Assembly: GCA_028571685.1 (NCBI GenBank)
Contig: CM053148.1
Coordinates: 86,140,001-86,204,000 of the forward strand
Source: Heterohyrax brucei
Taxonomy: Eukaryota > Chordata > Mammalia > Hyracoidea > Procaviidae
DNA: 64,000 bases
Direction: 5' to 3'
Shown: piece by piece, positions 11,612-23,805 of the stretch
Layout of the letters: each line of letters starts with the position of its first letter
Position numbering within the stretch: the stretch's first letter is position 1
Position numbers and translations under genes: made by a program
The notes under the pieces: model-generated
What the model was told of the DNA's origin: nothing
The model's database searches: none
What the model saw: only the letters and a program-made list of their open reading frames with translations

Positions 11612-12339
11612 TACTCTTACAGGATCATATGATTTGCAGATACATTCTATGGGTTTTCTTTTCACTTAGTGTTCTTTCATATGCACAAAAGTTTCAATGA
11701 AGTCTAGTTGATGAATTTTTTCTGTGTTGCCTGTGCTTTTGGTGTTAAATTTCAGAAAGCATTACCTATTCTACAGTCTTGAAGAGTTGCACATGTTTTC
11801 AGGAGTTTTATAGATTTGCTTTTACAGTTAGATCTTTGATCCATTTTGAGTTTTTCTATATGGCGTGAGGTAGGGATCCAAATTAATTCTTTCGCATGTA
11901 GAAATTCCATTGTCCCAGCACCATTTATTGCAGAAGACTCTTACCCCCTTGAGTGGTCTTGGCACACTTGTGAAAAATCAGGCAACTAAAGATACATGGG
12001 TTCATTTCTTAACTGTCAGTTCTGTTCTTTTGATCAGTAGTGTATCCTTATGCCAGTACTATGATGTTTCAACCATGAAGTGTGAATTCTCTCTCCCCAC
12101 CGCACCCCCAGTGTTGTTTTATTCATTTGGGATACATTGCATTTCCATATGACTGTTATGTCAGAGTTTCCATTTCTGCACAAAAGCCAGGCAGTTAGAA
12201 TTTCACTGGGATCACATGGAATGTGTATATCATTTTAGTGTGTGTGGTAATTTTTTTTAACTAAAGTTTACACAATGCTGTAACTACTGTAACAGGTACT
12301 CACTCTGAGGTGATTCTAACTTGAGCCTTCTTAAGGAGG

Positions 12340-12485
12340 GCTGAGGAGGCTATTGTTACAGTGGTGGGAACTTGACTGCTAACCAAAAGGTCAATGGTTT
12401 GAGTCTATCAGCCGCTCCTTGGAAATTATGGGAACAATTCTACTGTGTTCTGTAGGGTCACTGTGAATCAGAATCAGCTGGAGAC
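12340..12485 (+). mobile_element. AfroSINE, diverged
   Basis: 'tgctaaccaaaaggtcaatg', 'cagccgctccttggaaatta' and 'gggtcactgtgaatcagaat' are recognisable. Confidence 0.75.
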
Positions 12486-13709
12486 CAATACATATTTTTA
12501 AGGGCAGCTACAGTTTTGAGGTAATAGAACAGTTGACTGGGCTTGGTGTCGTCTTTCTTTCGAAATTTTGGCAAAGTTCTGATGAATTTCTTTCTAAGTG
12601 TCTCAGACCTCCATGACTGGTAAACAGCAGTCTTGTGTGTGTTTTAATACCATTCTCTTTATTATTTTGTAGTATTTTGTTTTGTTTTACTCATTATTAG
12701 ACTCGGGCCCTCAACCATGTGGGTGAACCCTGACACCAGATCTCCCTTCCTGAGCTCTCTCTGATTCAGTAATGATCCTCTGTGAGTCTAAAGTTGTTTT
12801 CCTAGCTCGCCAGCACTTACATGTAGTATTGTACTCTGAAACAAAATCCAGAAAAGAAATCCCCACTAAAATGGTTGGCGAATGAAATCAGACCACAGTG
12901 GTGGCTGCTGGCCTGCTTTCTGGCGGGGAACTTGAGAACAGATGTGTCCTTGTTTTTATGTGAAATATTGGAAACAACCGATGATTTTAGATGAGAATGA
13001 AAGCTGGTTATTCTGTTTTGTTTTATTTTGTTTTGTTTTTTAAGGGCAGCCGCCTTCAAGTTTCATTTAAAAAAAGAGGAGGAAAAAAAATCATAGTAAT
13101 TTTTGCAGCCTGGAATACTGAGATGAAGCCAAATTAAGATCAGTTTTGAAATATGTTTTTACAAAGACTAAATGAGAATGAGATGAATTTGTGTGCATGT
13201 GAGACCAGATTTGGAAGAAATGTTAATTTGCCTCTTGATGTTCCATTCAGAAACAAACTTGCGATGTGTTCTCTGAGTGAGCCCAGTGCTTCTGTTACCA
13301 TTTCTCCTGCTGTGTGTTCTGCTGGATGCTTTAGAGAGGAAATTGTAGAAGCTGGGATTTAAAAAAAAAAACCCACTGCCCTCTAGTCTTTCCAATTCAT
13401 AGTGGCCCTTACCAAAAATCGTAGTATCAGTTTTTTAAATCTATGCCAAATTCTAAGGTATGTATCTAAAGGAATCTCAAATTGGTATGAGCTGAAATGT
13501 ATCCACAAAGCATATTTTGGCTTTAAAGTGAGAAAAGGTTGGCCAGAGTACCAAGGTCAGGGTGTCGATGAATGCCATCTATTGTGGACAGATGTATAGA
13601 TGGAGTTATGATGGTGGGTTTAAAATAGTCTGTTAGTCATTTACAGGTGCTAATAGAAACCAAGCCTTTTTCTTTTTTTGAAATTGCAGTTGGTGACTAC
13701 TTGCATGTT

Positions 13710-13868
13710 CCTGGAAACCCTGGTGGCATAGTGGTTAAGTACTATGGCTGCTAACCAAAGGGTCAGCAATTCAAATTCCCCTGATACTCCTTGGAAACTA
13801 TGGGGCAGTTCTGCTCTGTCTTTAGAGTTGCTGTGAGTCAGCATCACTCAGTGGCAATGGGTTTTGTG
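13710..13868 (+). mobile_element. AfroSINE
   Basis: 'ggaaaccctggtggcatagt' head and 'gtgagtcagcatcactcagt' tail. The middle is slightly shortened. Confidence 0.88.
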
Positions 13869-13873
13869 TCTTC

Positions 13874-14043
13874 TTGGAGCCCTGGTGGTGTAGTGGTCAA
13901 GAGTTTGGCTGCTAACGTGAAGGTCAGCAGTTTGAATCCACTGGCCACTCTTTGGGAACCCAGTGGGAGCAGTTCTCTGTCCTATAAGGTTGCTTTGAGT
14001 CAGAATCAGCTCAGTAACAATGGGCTTGGGGTTTTCTTTTTTG
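13874..14043 (+). mobile_element. AfroSINE
   Basis: 'ggagccctggtggtgtagtg', 'gaaggtcagcagtttgaatc' and 'caatgggcttggggttttc'. In tandem, 5 bp after the previous copy. Confidence 0.88.
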
Positions 14044-15101
14044 AGTTTTGTATCGTCTTAAGCATGTCTCTGTGTGCTTTGTGTTTGCGGGGCATTCAGC
14101 TGAGTCCACCTGTCTTGTGAGAACAGATATCCAGGTGTAGGCTTATGTCTTTAGCTGCCTCTTTAGCATTGGGCTTGTTACAGCTGCTCCTCAGGCCAGG
14201 GGACCCCAGGGACATGTTCGTCTTAGAGAAGGAAGGAGAAAGCTGCTGCAGCCTAATGCCTCTCAGAGCCTGGCTTGGCAAACTGATTTCTCCTTTCAGA
14301 CACTGTAATAGCCAAGGGAGACTTGGAGGCTGCAGCAAAGTCAGTTCCTTTTGAAGCTTTGCCAAGTTCTGAAAGTATTTTCTGAGGCATGAGCAATGGG
14401 AGACCTGGAGTTCATAGGGGAAAGCATCCTATTCATATGGTCTTACGTAGCAGCATTCTATACTGTATGCTCATAGAAAACTCTAGACACAAACCCAATT
14501 TCGCATCCTGTTTGTTTGTTTGACCATTTTCATAATGACTGTGTTGGCCTTGAAAGAGTTAAAAGGGGCTTCCTTTCAAATTACAGTGAATGTATTTAAT
14601 AGAAGAAAAGTTACCAATGTACCCTCAATGGGCCATGGTATTGTAAAACAAGTATCATGGGCTAAATTTAATCTATCTAGAAGTGAAAGCGTTAATCATC
14701 ACTAATAGGACCTTTTTAATATAAAACCTTCTCTTTGCTTAATGACAATGACTGTGTTCCCAAGGATGCCAATAAGTGGTTCTCTGCAGTTTATATGTGA
14801 GACTTTAATCTGTCGTACTTGCTAAATACGAGAGCAACTGATAACAATTCTTTTCATATCACACAGCTTTTGACAAAAAAGAAAACTAGCATTGCCGCTC
14901 AGTGTCCCTAGATAAAATGTCATTGTTTTCAGTACTGACTCTGATAATCTGGAAGAGACTCTTGAGGGGCTTCAAAAGTACAGGATAGCATGTATTTCCG
15001 TATTTACATCATTGTAATGAAACCTTTTGCCATTGTGAATAACAAGGAGACTCAAGGATTAATCAGGGGCTTTGACTTTTCAATAAATACTTATTATAGC
15101 A

Positions 15102-15256
15102 AAGGAAACCCTGGTAGCATAGTGTGTTAAGTGCTGCATCTACTAACCAAGAGGTCGGCAGTTCAAGTCTGCCTGGCACTCCTTGGAAATTCAATGGGGC
15201 ATGTCTGCTCCGACTTCCAGGGTTGCTGAGTCAGACCTGACTTGATGGCAGTCAGT
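15102..15256 (+). mobile_element. AfroSINE
   Basis: 'ggaaaccctggtagcatagt', 'gaggtcggcagttcaagtct' and a tail truncated after 'cttgatggcagt'. Confidence 0.87.
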
Positions 15257-16819
15257 ATCTTTAGCAAAACCCGGGAAAGCCGGAACCTGTACAAGGCAGA
15301 AGCCTGTCACAAGAGGAAAACTCAAATAGTTTCCACGAAAACAAGGGATAGAAAAGTGGTGAGACTGCACCCTGTCAAAGGTGGAAAACTTGCAAGACCT
15401 GGAAAAACAAGGTGGTCTCATTGAGTTCCGGCTCTCCCAGGCTTCACTGTACCTCCTAGATTCCAGATTCTGTACTTAGTGGTCGGTGCTTCACAGGTGT
15501 AGGATACCCTCTTGCCTACTTAAGTAACTTAAATCTGCTTGGGGAGACAGAACATACACCTTGCGGATGCACAACGCAGCATCAGGCAAACTTCAGATAG
15601 GAATTGCAAATTATCAGTGAACTTGAGTTCAGAGTTGTCATATGGAAACTTTTTGAAGTTATGAGGACTCTCTGACTTTGGATAAGTAGAATTCTGAATA
15701 GAAGCTCCAAGGTCAGGGGATGTTTGGGGAGCATTTGATATTCGATGCTGTCATCTGGTGGTCATTCCTGACTCCCAGCATCACTCACTGTAATTAGAAA
15801 TTATTAGTGAAGGAGAGAACCTTAATTTTAAGCTGGTTCTGCTACATTATTTCACAGACCTCCAACTGTGTGACATGCCCAGTGTCATATAACTGGTGAA
15901 TGAGACCAAAGACTGCAAAAGCCTGCAAAGCCTCTTTATCTGGTGTTATTTGTTCTTTCACACTTGCTACTGCCAAGGTTAACCAAACAGGGTTTTTGAC
16001 CACATTTATTGAGCCTCAGAAACTTTTCAAAGTGCTATGGGTACAACAAAGTCCTTTTTTTATTCACAATTGTGATTTAGTAATTGGATGCTCTCTAAGC
16101 TGAAGGACTAAAAAGCCCCGAAAAGTTAGGTCAGTTTTAAGGTCTTTAAACAGAACCAGAATACTAGCTATGTAGTGCATTTTTCAGGATTCACATCTTA
16201 TGGTGAGATCCAGATTTACTTAGAAATCATATCCTGATACATGCAGTGTGACAACCACCAGGTCTCTGTCAGTATAATTCTTGCTGTTAGTTTTCTCTGT
16301 GAAAGATGAGCATACATTTCTCTGAAAACATAAAGTAATAATCCTCAAGCCTTGATTGTTTCAGAAAGCACTGACATAAAGGCTTTAGCTCTGTGAATCA
16401 ACAGCTGAAGATGTTGGCAGGTGGCGTGTTACTGACATGTGGCTGCAGGCCTTCCAGTCACACACATCACTGCGTCGTCTTCTCACCAAGCCAGGGAAGG
16501 GCATCCTTTTCATATTGGTGGATACAGAGTTCGTTGGTTAGCTCTCAAAAGTATGTAGAGAAGGGAACAGAGGAGGAAAGAAAAATGATTTAATGAGAGA
16601 GGTTTTGGTGGGTATTTCTCTTCCATTTCTCTTATTAATCTTTAGTCTTCATTTTGATGACAGACTTGGCCTTATTCTCCTCATTTGGTCTTCAAAATAC
16701 CCCTGGACAAGCAAAGCAGATAGTTATTTCCTTTATTCTCCTATGTGAACCCCAATTTGCAAACAGATTTTTCTGATAGCCACAATCCAGGGTGCATTTA
16801 CTTACACTGTCCTCAGTCT

Positions 16820-17010
16820 TAAGGGTCACAGGTGACACAATAGTGCTCAGCTGCTAACCAAAGGGCTGGCAGTTTGAACCCACCCAGCAATTCTGTGGGA
16901 GAAAGGCCTGGTAATCTCCTATAAAGAATCCAGCCTAAAAACCCCTGTGCGGTGGATTTACTCTGTCACATGGGGTCTCAATGAGTCAGAATGTACTTAG
17001 CGATGCCTGC
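16820..17010 (+). mobile_element. AfroSINE, long form
   Basis: The internal block 'gggagaaaggcctggtaatc' is kept between the tRNA-like half and 'aaaacccctgtgcggtgg', then 'gggtctcaatgagtcagaat'. Confidence 0.8.
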
Positions 17011-17889
17011 CAACCACATACACAGTCTTGGCCTGTTGAGAACCCACCCAGCACTGAGAACTCATGCACTCATGTCACCTTCCCTTTTGATGTCTTTTGC
17101 CGACTCAACAGCACTTGGCTTGGCTGGCTAAGTGGTCTGTATCCCTGTCCCCTGATCACAGACCATATAAAGCGTATGTATCCAGAACTACTTTGAGGCA
17201 TATTTGTGTCTTGTGAAGCAAACTATGATGGATAAGGTTAAGTATCGTGCATATCTGTCCCCAAGGAATTCTTGACATTGGACAGTGGTTCTCAAAATGT
17301 GGTCTTTGTCAGCCATGATGGGGTTTACAATGTTGAGTCCCAGTGGCAACAAGAGAAAAAGAAAAGGGTGCACCTTAAGAACTCCACTAAAAGACTGAGA
17401 TTGATGATCTGAAGGCCTGAGTTTCCCCTGGGAGCACGGCCCCTAGACCGGATACTGCCCCTAATCATAAATCATTACTGAGGTCAGCTCTTCGGACAGG
17501 AATGGACTAGACTCAGGGACGCAGAGTGACCACATAGTGTGCATTTTATGGTTCTTTGCATCCATACGATGTCGTCCTACTGGCCTCCTCCTAGAGGGGA
17601 GTGGAGAGGGTAGAAAGGAGGGGACAGGAGATTAAGAGGTTATGACATGTATGAAACAAAAAGGAGGAGTGTTCTGTGACAAGGCAAGCAGAGCAGAGGG
17701 AGCTGTAGATAGGCAGCCATGCAAATTGGAACTGGATTGTACACTTTCACTCGATCACAATAAAAAAATGTGGCCCTTGGACCAGCAGTGTCAGCATTAC
17801 CTGAGAGCAGCACCAGCATCAGCATCTTCTCAGGACTCAGCCCCCACTTCCTGAATCAGCAACCTGTGTCTTATCATGTCCTCAACCAG

Positions 17890-18042
17890 ACTTGATTCAC
17901 ACCCAAACAGCGGTTCTGTGGGAGAAAGACCTTGCCATCTGTTTCCTTAAGATTACAACCCAAAACCTTATGGGGCAGTTTTACTCTGTCACATGGGGTT
18001 GCTATGAGTTACCATCGACTTGACAGCACCTAGCAACAACTA
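17890..18042 (+). mobile_element. AfroSINE, long form, headless
   Basis: Starts in the middle with 'gtgggagaaagaccttgcca' and continues to 'ccatcgacttgacagcacct'. The tRNA-like head is missing. Confidence 0.75.
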
Positions 18043-18200
18043 GATGGCTTTCTTGCAGGCTAAATATTGGGAATTACTGGTTTAAAGAATGTTCAACTTA
18101 TCAAAAGTTAATAAATAGGTCAGGATCTAGTCTGTGATCCCAGTAAGCCAATTAGATTGCACTAAGCTGTTATCTTCTAAATACAGATGATTCACAACTA

Positions 18201-18250
18201 TGTTGTTGTTATGTGCTGTGGAGTGGGTTCTGACTCATGACAATGAAGAG
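18201..18250 (-). mobile_element. RTE LINE 3' tip
   Basis: Only about 50 bp remain: 'gttgttgttatgtgctgtgg' followed by 'ggttctgactcatgacaatg'. It is immediately followed by the telomere-like repeat at 18252. Confidence 0.6.
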
Positions 18251-18251
18251 T

Positions 18252-18286
18252 GTTAGGGTTAGGGGTTAGGGGTTAGAAGTTAGGGG
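18252..18286 (+). repeat. Interstitial telomere-like repeat
   Basis: Five consecutive units of TTAGGG or TTAGGGG, one mutated to TTAGAAG, at 18253-18286. Too short to mark a fusion site by itself. Confidence 0.8.
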
Positions 18287-19262
18287 ACGGAGTAGTTCTT
18301 GAGCATGAGGTTTTTAAAGTATAGGGAACCCTTGTAACATCCCAACCAAATTTGAGTGTTTTGAAGATATTAACAATAACAGGCATAGCCTCTCAATTCT
18401 CCATTAAGAATCGATTTCAACAGTTGGCCCGTTTCTTTTGTCAGTGTTACTTAGTATGAGAAAGACAAAGTAAGATGCTGTTTCAGGAAAACTAGAACTA
18501 GGTGGGACATGGGAGAATGCTTTTAACCGGTAATTAAAATATGAAGGAAAAGAGAAAAGAATTAAGAAGAAAAAACAATCGCACTTAACCATTTCTACTA
18601 CCTAAAGACCGCCGGTTCAGTAGTTCAGCTCTTCCAGTATATGTTTGGATCTTCATTCATCTTCCTTTTGGTAGAAGATCAATCTCTGGGGCTCTGACTA
18701 CCTTCTCTCCATCTCAGTAGAGAAGTCTTAAACCTGAAGTGCCTCCTTCAGGCATAACCGGAGAATTAAAAGCAAGACTGCCTAGTATACTAAAAGTCAG
18801 TCTTCAAAAGAGCAAAACTATAACCGACTTCAATAACCTGCCTTCTGATTGCCATGCTGCTTTCTGTGAGTCAGATAGTACATGAAGATGTAAGAGACGC
18901 TGTGCTTTCTAAATGTCTTTGATGTGAATTCAGGAGATGGTCTCTTCCCATATTTGGGTTGTACCTGCTGCTTCCCTGCTGCCAGGGGTGTGTGGAAATG
19001 GCATCAAGCCCTCTCAGTTTTCAGCTTCAGGCAACAGAACAGCTTGATGAAAGAGACTCAGGCTGCCAAAATGGTCAGGACCCATGAGGTTAAACATATC
19101 TTGCCAAATAGTTCTTCAGGAATTGCAGTAGGTCTTTTGCACCTGGGGTGTCAAAAGATGAGTTGCTTTTTCTTTAAAATAAAAAAAGACATATCAGAGC
19201 AGAATTAGGGCCCCTCCAAGGAAGCCCAAGTCCGAGTGTTCTAGTGTTATGTAAGCTTGTTA

Positions 19263-19545
19263 TTCTGGACTGGACAGCAGTGATGGTCTTGCATGTGGAA
19301 GGCCTGGGTTTGATTCCTAGCCAGTGTTCCTTGTGCACGGCCACCCCCATCTGACAATAGACAGTTGTGGCTGTGATGATGGTCAGCAGGTTTCAGCAGA
19401 GCTTCTGGACTCAAGCCAAAGGCTTGGCCATTGATTCCGTATGCATGACAGTGGTCTAACCCAGAGTCTGTCATGGGGATGGCCATGTTTTCCATTTTGT
19501 TGTGCATGGGTCGCCACTAATTGGGGGCCAGCTAATATCACCATC
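19263..19545 (+). mobile_element. tRNA-Gly-like headed composite RTE/SINE
   Basis: The 5' part has a tRNA-like B box, 'gggtttgattcctagccagt'. It is followed by the RTE 5'-region-like 'caggtttcagcagagcttct', then the RTE 3' end 'tggggatggccatg' and 'ttgttgtgcatgggtcgcc'. The head differs from the AfroSINE head. I read this as a second, non-autonomous family moved by RTE. It may correspond to a known RTE-derived family in elephant. Confidence 0.65.
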
Positions 19546-19689
19546 ACCCTCAACTTAAGGTCCTTGAGACTCACCGGTATTGGAGACTGGTGTGATTCAC
19601 TGATGCACTCCAGCTGTTGCTTGAGCCTTCTGCCCTACGCTAAGTAATTTCTGCACCTTTGTGCCATCAGGCCAATTAAAAAAAAAAAA

Positions 19690-19836
19690 ACCTTCTGTCA
19701 TCGAGTCAGTTCCAACTCACAGCTATCCTAGAGAACAGAGCAGAACCGCCCCATAGGGTTTCCAGGGAGCACCTAGTGGGTCTGAAACTTTTGAGTGGCA
19801 GCCGTAACACCTACCCACTATGCCATTAGGGTTCCC
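19690..19836 (-). mobile_element. AfroSINE
   Basis: 'gtcatcgagtcagttccaac', 'ccccatagggtttccaggga' and 'cactatgccattagggttcc' on the + strand, preceded by an A run. Confidence 0.87.
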
Positions 19837-20974
19837 ATCAGGCTGACAGAGTAGCATCATCTGACATGTGCTGGGGTTTGGTGTGTTCCCCTTGGTTGCT
19901 ATAACAATCTTAGGATTTGAAATGCACCTAAGTGCTTATCCAAAGATCTCCTAGGAAAAATTCCCTTTCTGGCCCCTCTAGAAATTGCAATCTGCTACTC
20001 TGTGCTTTCTTAACACACATTTGCAGCCAACCAAAGCACCGTGAGTGAGTCCTCCTTAAAAATACAAGTTCCTTAGATTTACAATAATCTGTGTTTCTAT
20101 ATCCTCCAGGCAGTTCTTCAGCTTTCAGAAGTTTTAAAACTGATGCTCTGTACGGCTAGCAAAAATAGAAGAGTTCTTAGAGATGTAGGCTCTACTTATA
20201 TTGGTCCTGAATATAGGGAAATGGTAGGGATTGCCTTTGAAATTAACATATCCTGGCAAATTAGCCTTGTTTATTTGTGGCGTTGCTGATTTCCAAAGCA
20301 GTGGCATGTATAAAATCTTACAGTTAAGTGATACTCACTTCGAAGTTTTAATGCATTGAGAGTATAGATAAGACAGAATTGATGGCATTATTTTTCCAGG
20401 TGAAGACTTCCTATTCCCTTTGAAGAGACAGTGACATAAACTGCTTATTAATGCTAATTAAACTGTATCTACGTGGGCTACATAATACAAGAATAATGCT
20501 TGCTTAGGTTATAAAGTGTCATCCTCAATAACTTTCCCCCCTTTGGTGTTTTATTTGCTCTTGAGTAAATTACAGATCCACTGCTCTGTTTCCCAAAGGC
20601 TTTTCCTCTCTTTATATTTTCTCAATCCTGGCATTTTACTTAAAAATGTTATCCACTGAGAGAGTCTACAGCTCCAAAGTGATGTTATTCTAATAAGAGA
20701 CAAAAGAGAAAATTCTGAAATACAGCCTTGAAGTGTCAGTGGTATAAATGCCAGATGATAAAAACTTGGTATTGAAGGCTTGTTTAACTCCAGAAGTGTG
20801 TTTCTTCCTAGAGAATTGGCATTATTCATATCACCCAAAATTAAGCCCTGAAAGATGTACAGAGTACCAATTCCAAGTGCCAAACCTAGATGCAGCTTAT
20901 GTTGTTAACTATCAGTACACATATTTCAAGGGTTATACAGGAGAACAATGACACTTTTTTGCTTCTTCAGATAA

Positions 20975-21160
20975 GGGTCCCTGGGTGGTGTGAGCAGTTA
21001 GCGCTCGACTGGAGATTGAAATTCACCCAGGTATGCCACAAAAGAAAGGCCTGGCAATTTGTTCCCATCTACATTACAGCCAAGAAAACCCCTTGGAGCA
21101 AATATGCTTTGTAGCACGTGTACCCACGGTGAGTCAGAATCAGCTCAGCACCAGTGGGGA
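20975..21160 (+). mobile_element. AfroSINE, long form
   Basis: The internal block 'aaagaaaggcctggcaattt' is followed by 'cattacagccaagaaaaccc' and 'gtgagtcagaatcagctcag'. The head is 'gtccctgggtggtgtgagca'. Confidence 0.8.
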
Positions 21161-21337
21161 CTAACAGAGAGTTCTTTGCTTCTTAAAGTACCTTAGGTAA
21201 CGACCTGATATAGAATCCCATATGCTGATTTCTCCTTTGTTTCCCCAAACTTTGTGTCCAAGAAACAGAGCCTATGATTCTATGTGTCCCAGGGTCTTGG
21301 GAAATGATTCTTGACATGTTTCCCTCCACTTGCCTTT

Positions 21338-21388
21338 GGCAGTTTTGGTTAGCAGCTGAGCACTTAAGCACTGCACCACCGTGCTGCA
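21338..21388 (-). mobile_element. AfroSINE head fragment
   Basis: Only the tRNA-like head is recognisable: 'ttggttagcagctgagcact' and 'gcaccaccgtgctgc' on the + strand. Confidence 0.55.
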
Positions 21389-21510
21389 ACTAGGTGGGCT
21401 GTATCGCTTCTGCTGCATTCCTCACCTGCTGTCCAGTTCACGCAGGTGAGTTCTTTATCCTAATAAAGTGCAGGGAGGCGACCAAAGCAGCTTTCCTGCC
21501 TCTGCACTGA

Positions 21511-21705
21511 AAGACTGGAAACTCATCGCCCTTGAGTCAGTCCCATACAAGTAGGGTGGACCTGCCCTATGGGGTTTCCAAGGCTCAGCCTCAGTGGAGG
21601 CAGACTCCCACATCTTTGTCCCACAGGGCACCTCAGAGGTTCAAACTGCTGACCTCCTGCTTAGCAGCTGAGTGCTGTAACCACTGTGGCACCAAGTCTT
21701 CTTAA
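21511..21705 (-). mobile_element. AfroSINE, long form
   Basis: 'cccttgagtcagtcccatac', the long-form middle 'ggcagactcccacatctttg' and the head 'tgtaaccactgtggcaccaa' on the + strand. Confidence 0.82.
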
Positions 21706-22129
21706 GTCATCCCCAAACTGGGTTCCCTTTTGGCTACTCAAATCTGCCTTTATGAGCTTCAAATCCAAGGCCTGCTTGGTATGTGAAGAGCCATACACTT
21801 GAAATGGAGACATTTGATGGGTTTCAGAGTCTTATTTTGTCACAGAGTAACCAAAGCCAAACATCCAGGGTCTGTAAAAGGTGGGGACTAATTAAAGAGT
21901 ATAACAAAGGAGAGCGTCACAAATCCCTGACCAGCTGCCATTAGCCATGTTTTCTCGTATCCTAAGTCAGTAACTAACTAGAGGATGCTAGTAATCACTC
22001 ATTCCATTAAACAGTCTAATCCAACCAGCCAGATTTCATAGCTGAATAAAAGTGGGAAAGGACTTTGAGGTTCCTGGAGGATTATTGAAGGCTCAGTTGG
22101 TCACATGTGAAGCCTAGGTTGAAATAACC

Positions 22130-22345
22130 AGTAACCAGCTGATGCTGCCTCCTGGCGACCCCTGTATGTGTGAGAGCAGAACAGAGCTGCGGAAGGGTTT
22201 TCACTGACTGCTTTTTCAGAAGTAGATCACCAGGCCTTTCTTCCTGGGAGCCTCTGGTGGCCTCCAGCCTCCAGCCGTTCTGTCACCAGTCCGTTGCACC
22301 ATCTGATACCCTGAATTTATAGACTTTTCTCCAGCTGTCTCAAGT
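22130..22345 (-). mobile_element. AfroSINE, long form
   Basis: The middle reads 'cagaagtagatcaccaggcc' and 'ctttcttcctgggagcctct' on the + strand, as in other long copies. Tail and head are diverged. Confidence 0.65.
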
Positions 22346-23357
22346 GCACTCAGTTTAGATGCTGGAAGTAGACCCGTGACAGCCAACTCAGTTCTGGCCT
22401 TGGAGACAATGATGTTTGTATCACCCAGAGTCGGTCCAACCGGAAGCTGCTGCCCAGCGTTTGCTACCCTACCCATTTGGCTGCCAAGGGCAGCTCAGCC
22501 TCTGGCTACTTAGAGAGGAAGTGACACAGCTTCTGGGTTCACAAGCTCTTTGAAACCGAAGACCTTCCATTTCATCACTGAGCTGGGGTTTACACTGGGG
22601 TCCAGAATTCCCATGGCCTTTTCAGGATGAGCACAGCAGTTGTTGATAATCGAGAAAGAGACAGGGATAGTGTCCCCTGTGGAGGGGCATTGGAAGAGAG
22701 GGACACAGAGCTGAAACACATGAACCATGTGGTTCCCAGACTCCCTGTTAGCCCAGAACTAAAACCATTCCTGCCTCCAACTCTTGAGAAAAATTTAGAC
22801 TAGACTATAAAGCATACAAGCATACGAGTGAAGAGCGTGCCTCTTGGCTCAAGGAGATACATAGGACTAACTGGACAGCCCCTGTCCAGAGGCAAGAGGA
22901 GAAGGAGCTGGTTGAAGGGACATAGGATATATAGGGTAGAGAGGAGGAATGTGTTATCACATTGTAGAGAGAACAACTGGGGTTACATATTGTATGTAAG
23001 TTTTGTTTAACAAACCGATTTGAATTGTAAATTATCACTTAAAACATGATAATTCTTTTGGAGAAAAAGAGGTGCCATGGTTTCCAAGGACAGCTATAAC
23101 AAAGCCCAGAAACTTGGGGACTTAGAAAATAACAGAAGTGTGTTGTCTTACAGCTCTGAACTCTACAAGTCCATATCAGGATGTCAACCAAGGTGATTCC
23201 TTCTGAAAGGAAACCTGGGATGGCATCTGGTGACAGTTTGGCCATGTTTTCTCTGCTGGCTTGCATCTGTATGTCTTCTTTTTTATATAGGTTTAGGATC
23301 ACCTACACCAGTGGGAGTCACCTGCTGGTGCACGCACTACTACTGACTACTAATCAG

Positions 23358-23485
23358 GAGTCCTGGTGATGGGTAGTTAAGAGCTCAGCTGCTAACTAAA
23401 AGGCTGACAGTTCAAATCTACGAGGTGCTCCTTGGAAACTCTATCATGCAGTTCTCCCCTGTCCTATAGGAGTTTTTTCTGTGTA
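23358..23485 (+). mobile_element. AfroSINE, 3'-truncated
   Basis: 'gagctcagctgctaactaaa' and 'aggtgctccttggaaactct', ending at 'cctataggag'. First of a run of three within the LTR. Confidence 0.85.
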
Positions 23486-23494
23486 ACTACTGAT

Positions 23495-23660
23495 CAGGGG
23501 CCTTAGTGGCGTGGTGGGTAAGAGCTTTTGAGTGCTAACCAAAATGTTGGCTGTTCGAATTCACTAGCAGCTCCTTGGAAATACTATGGGACTGTCCTCT
23601 GTCCTGTAGGGTTAATGTGAATCAGAATTGATTTGACGGCAACAGGTTTGAGTGTGGTTT
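23495..23660 (+). mobile_element. AfroSINE
   Basis: 'ggccttagtggcgtggtggg', 'cagctccttggaaatactat' and 'cggcaacaggtttgagtg'. The flanking 'actactgatcag' resembles the 'actactaatcag' before the first copy. Confidence 0.87.
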
Positions 23661-23667
23661 TTTGAAC

Positions 23668-23805
23668 TACTAACCAAAATACTGGCAGTTCAGAAGTGAT
23701 ACCTCATAAGAAAGGCGTGGTGGTCTGCTTCTGAAATGTCACAGTTACAGCCTGACTGAAGTGGGGTCACCATGCATTGACACTGACTTGAAAGCAGCTG
23801 TTTTT
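23668..23805 (+). mobile_element. AfroSINE, long form, 5'-truncated
   Basis: 'ctaaccaaaatactggcagt' and the long-form block 'aagaaaggcgtggtggtctg', then 'cattgacactgacttgaaag'. Confidence 0.8.

Larger units (their letters stand above)
10645..12235 (-). mobile_element. Old LINE-1 (L1M-like) 3' half
   Basis: The + strand is antisense L1. It starts with 3'UTR-like 'ttattgagataaaattcaca' and 'ctaatctactttctgtctca', then passes through ORF2 antisense 'atcctagtgggtgtgaagtc', 'ttgatccattttgagttttt' and 'ttgtcccagcaccatttatt'. It is full of stops and carries two later SINE insertions (11150-11293, 11436-11611), each with its own target-site duplication, which confirms the L1 is older. Confidence 0.85.
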
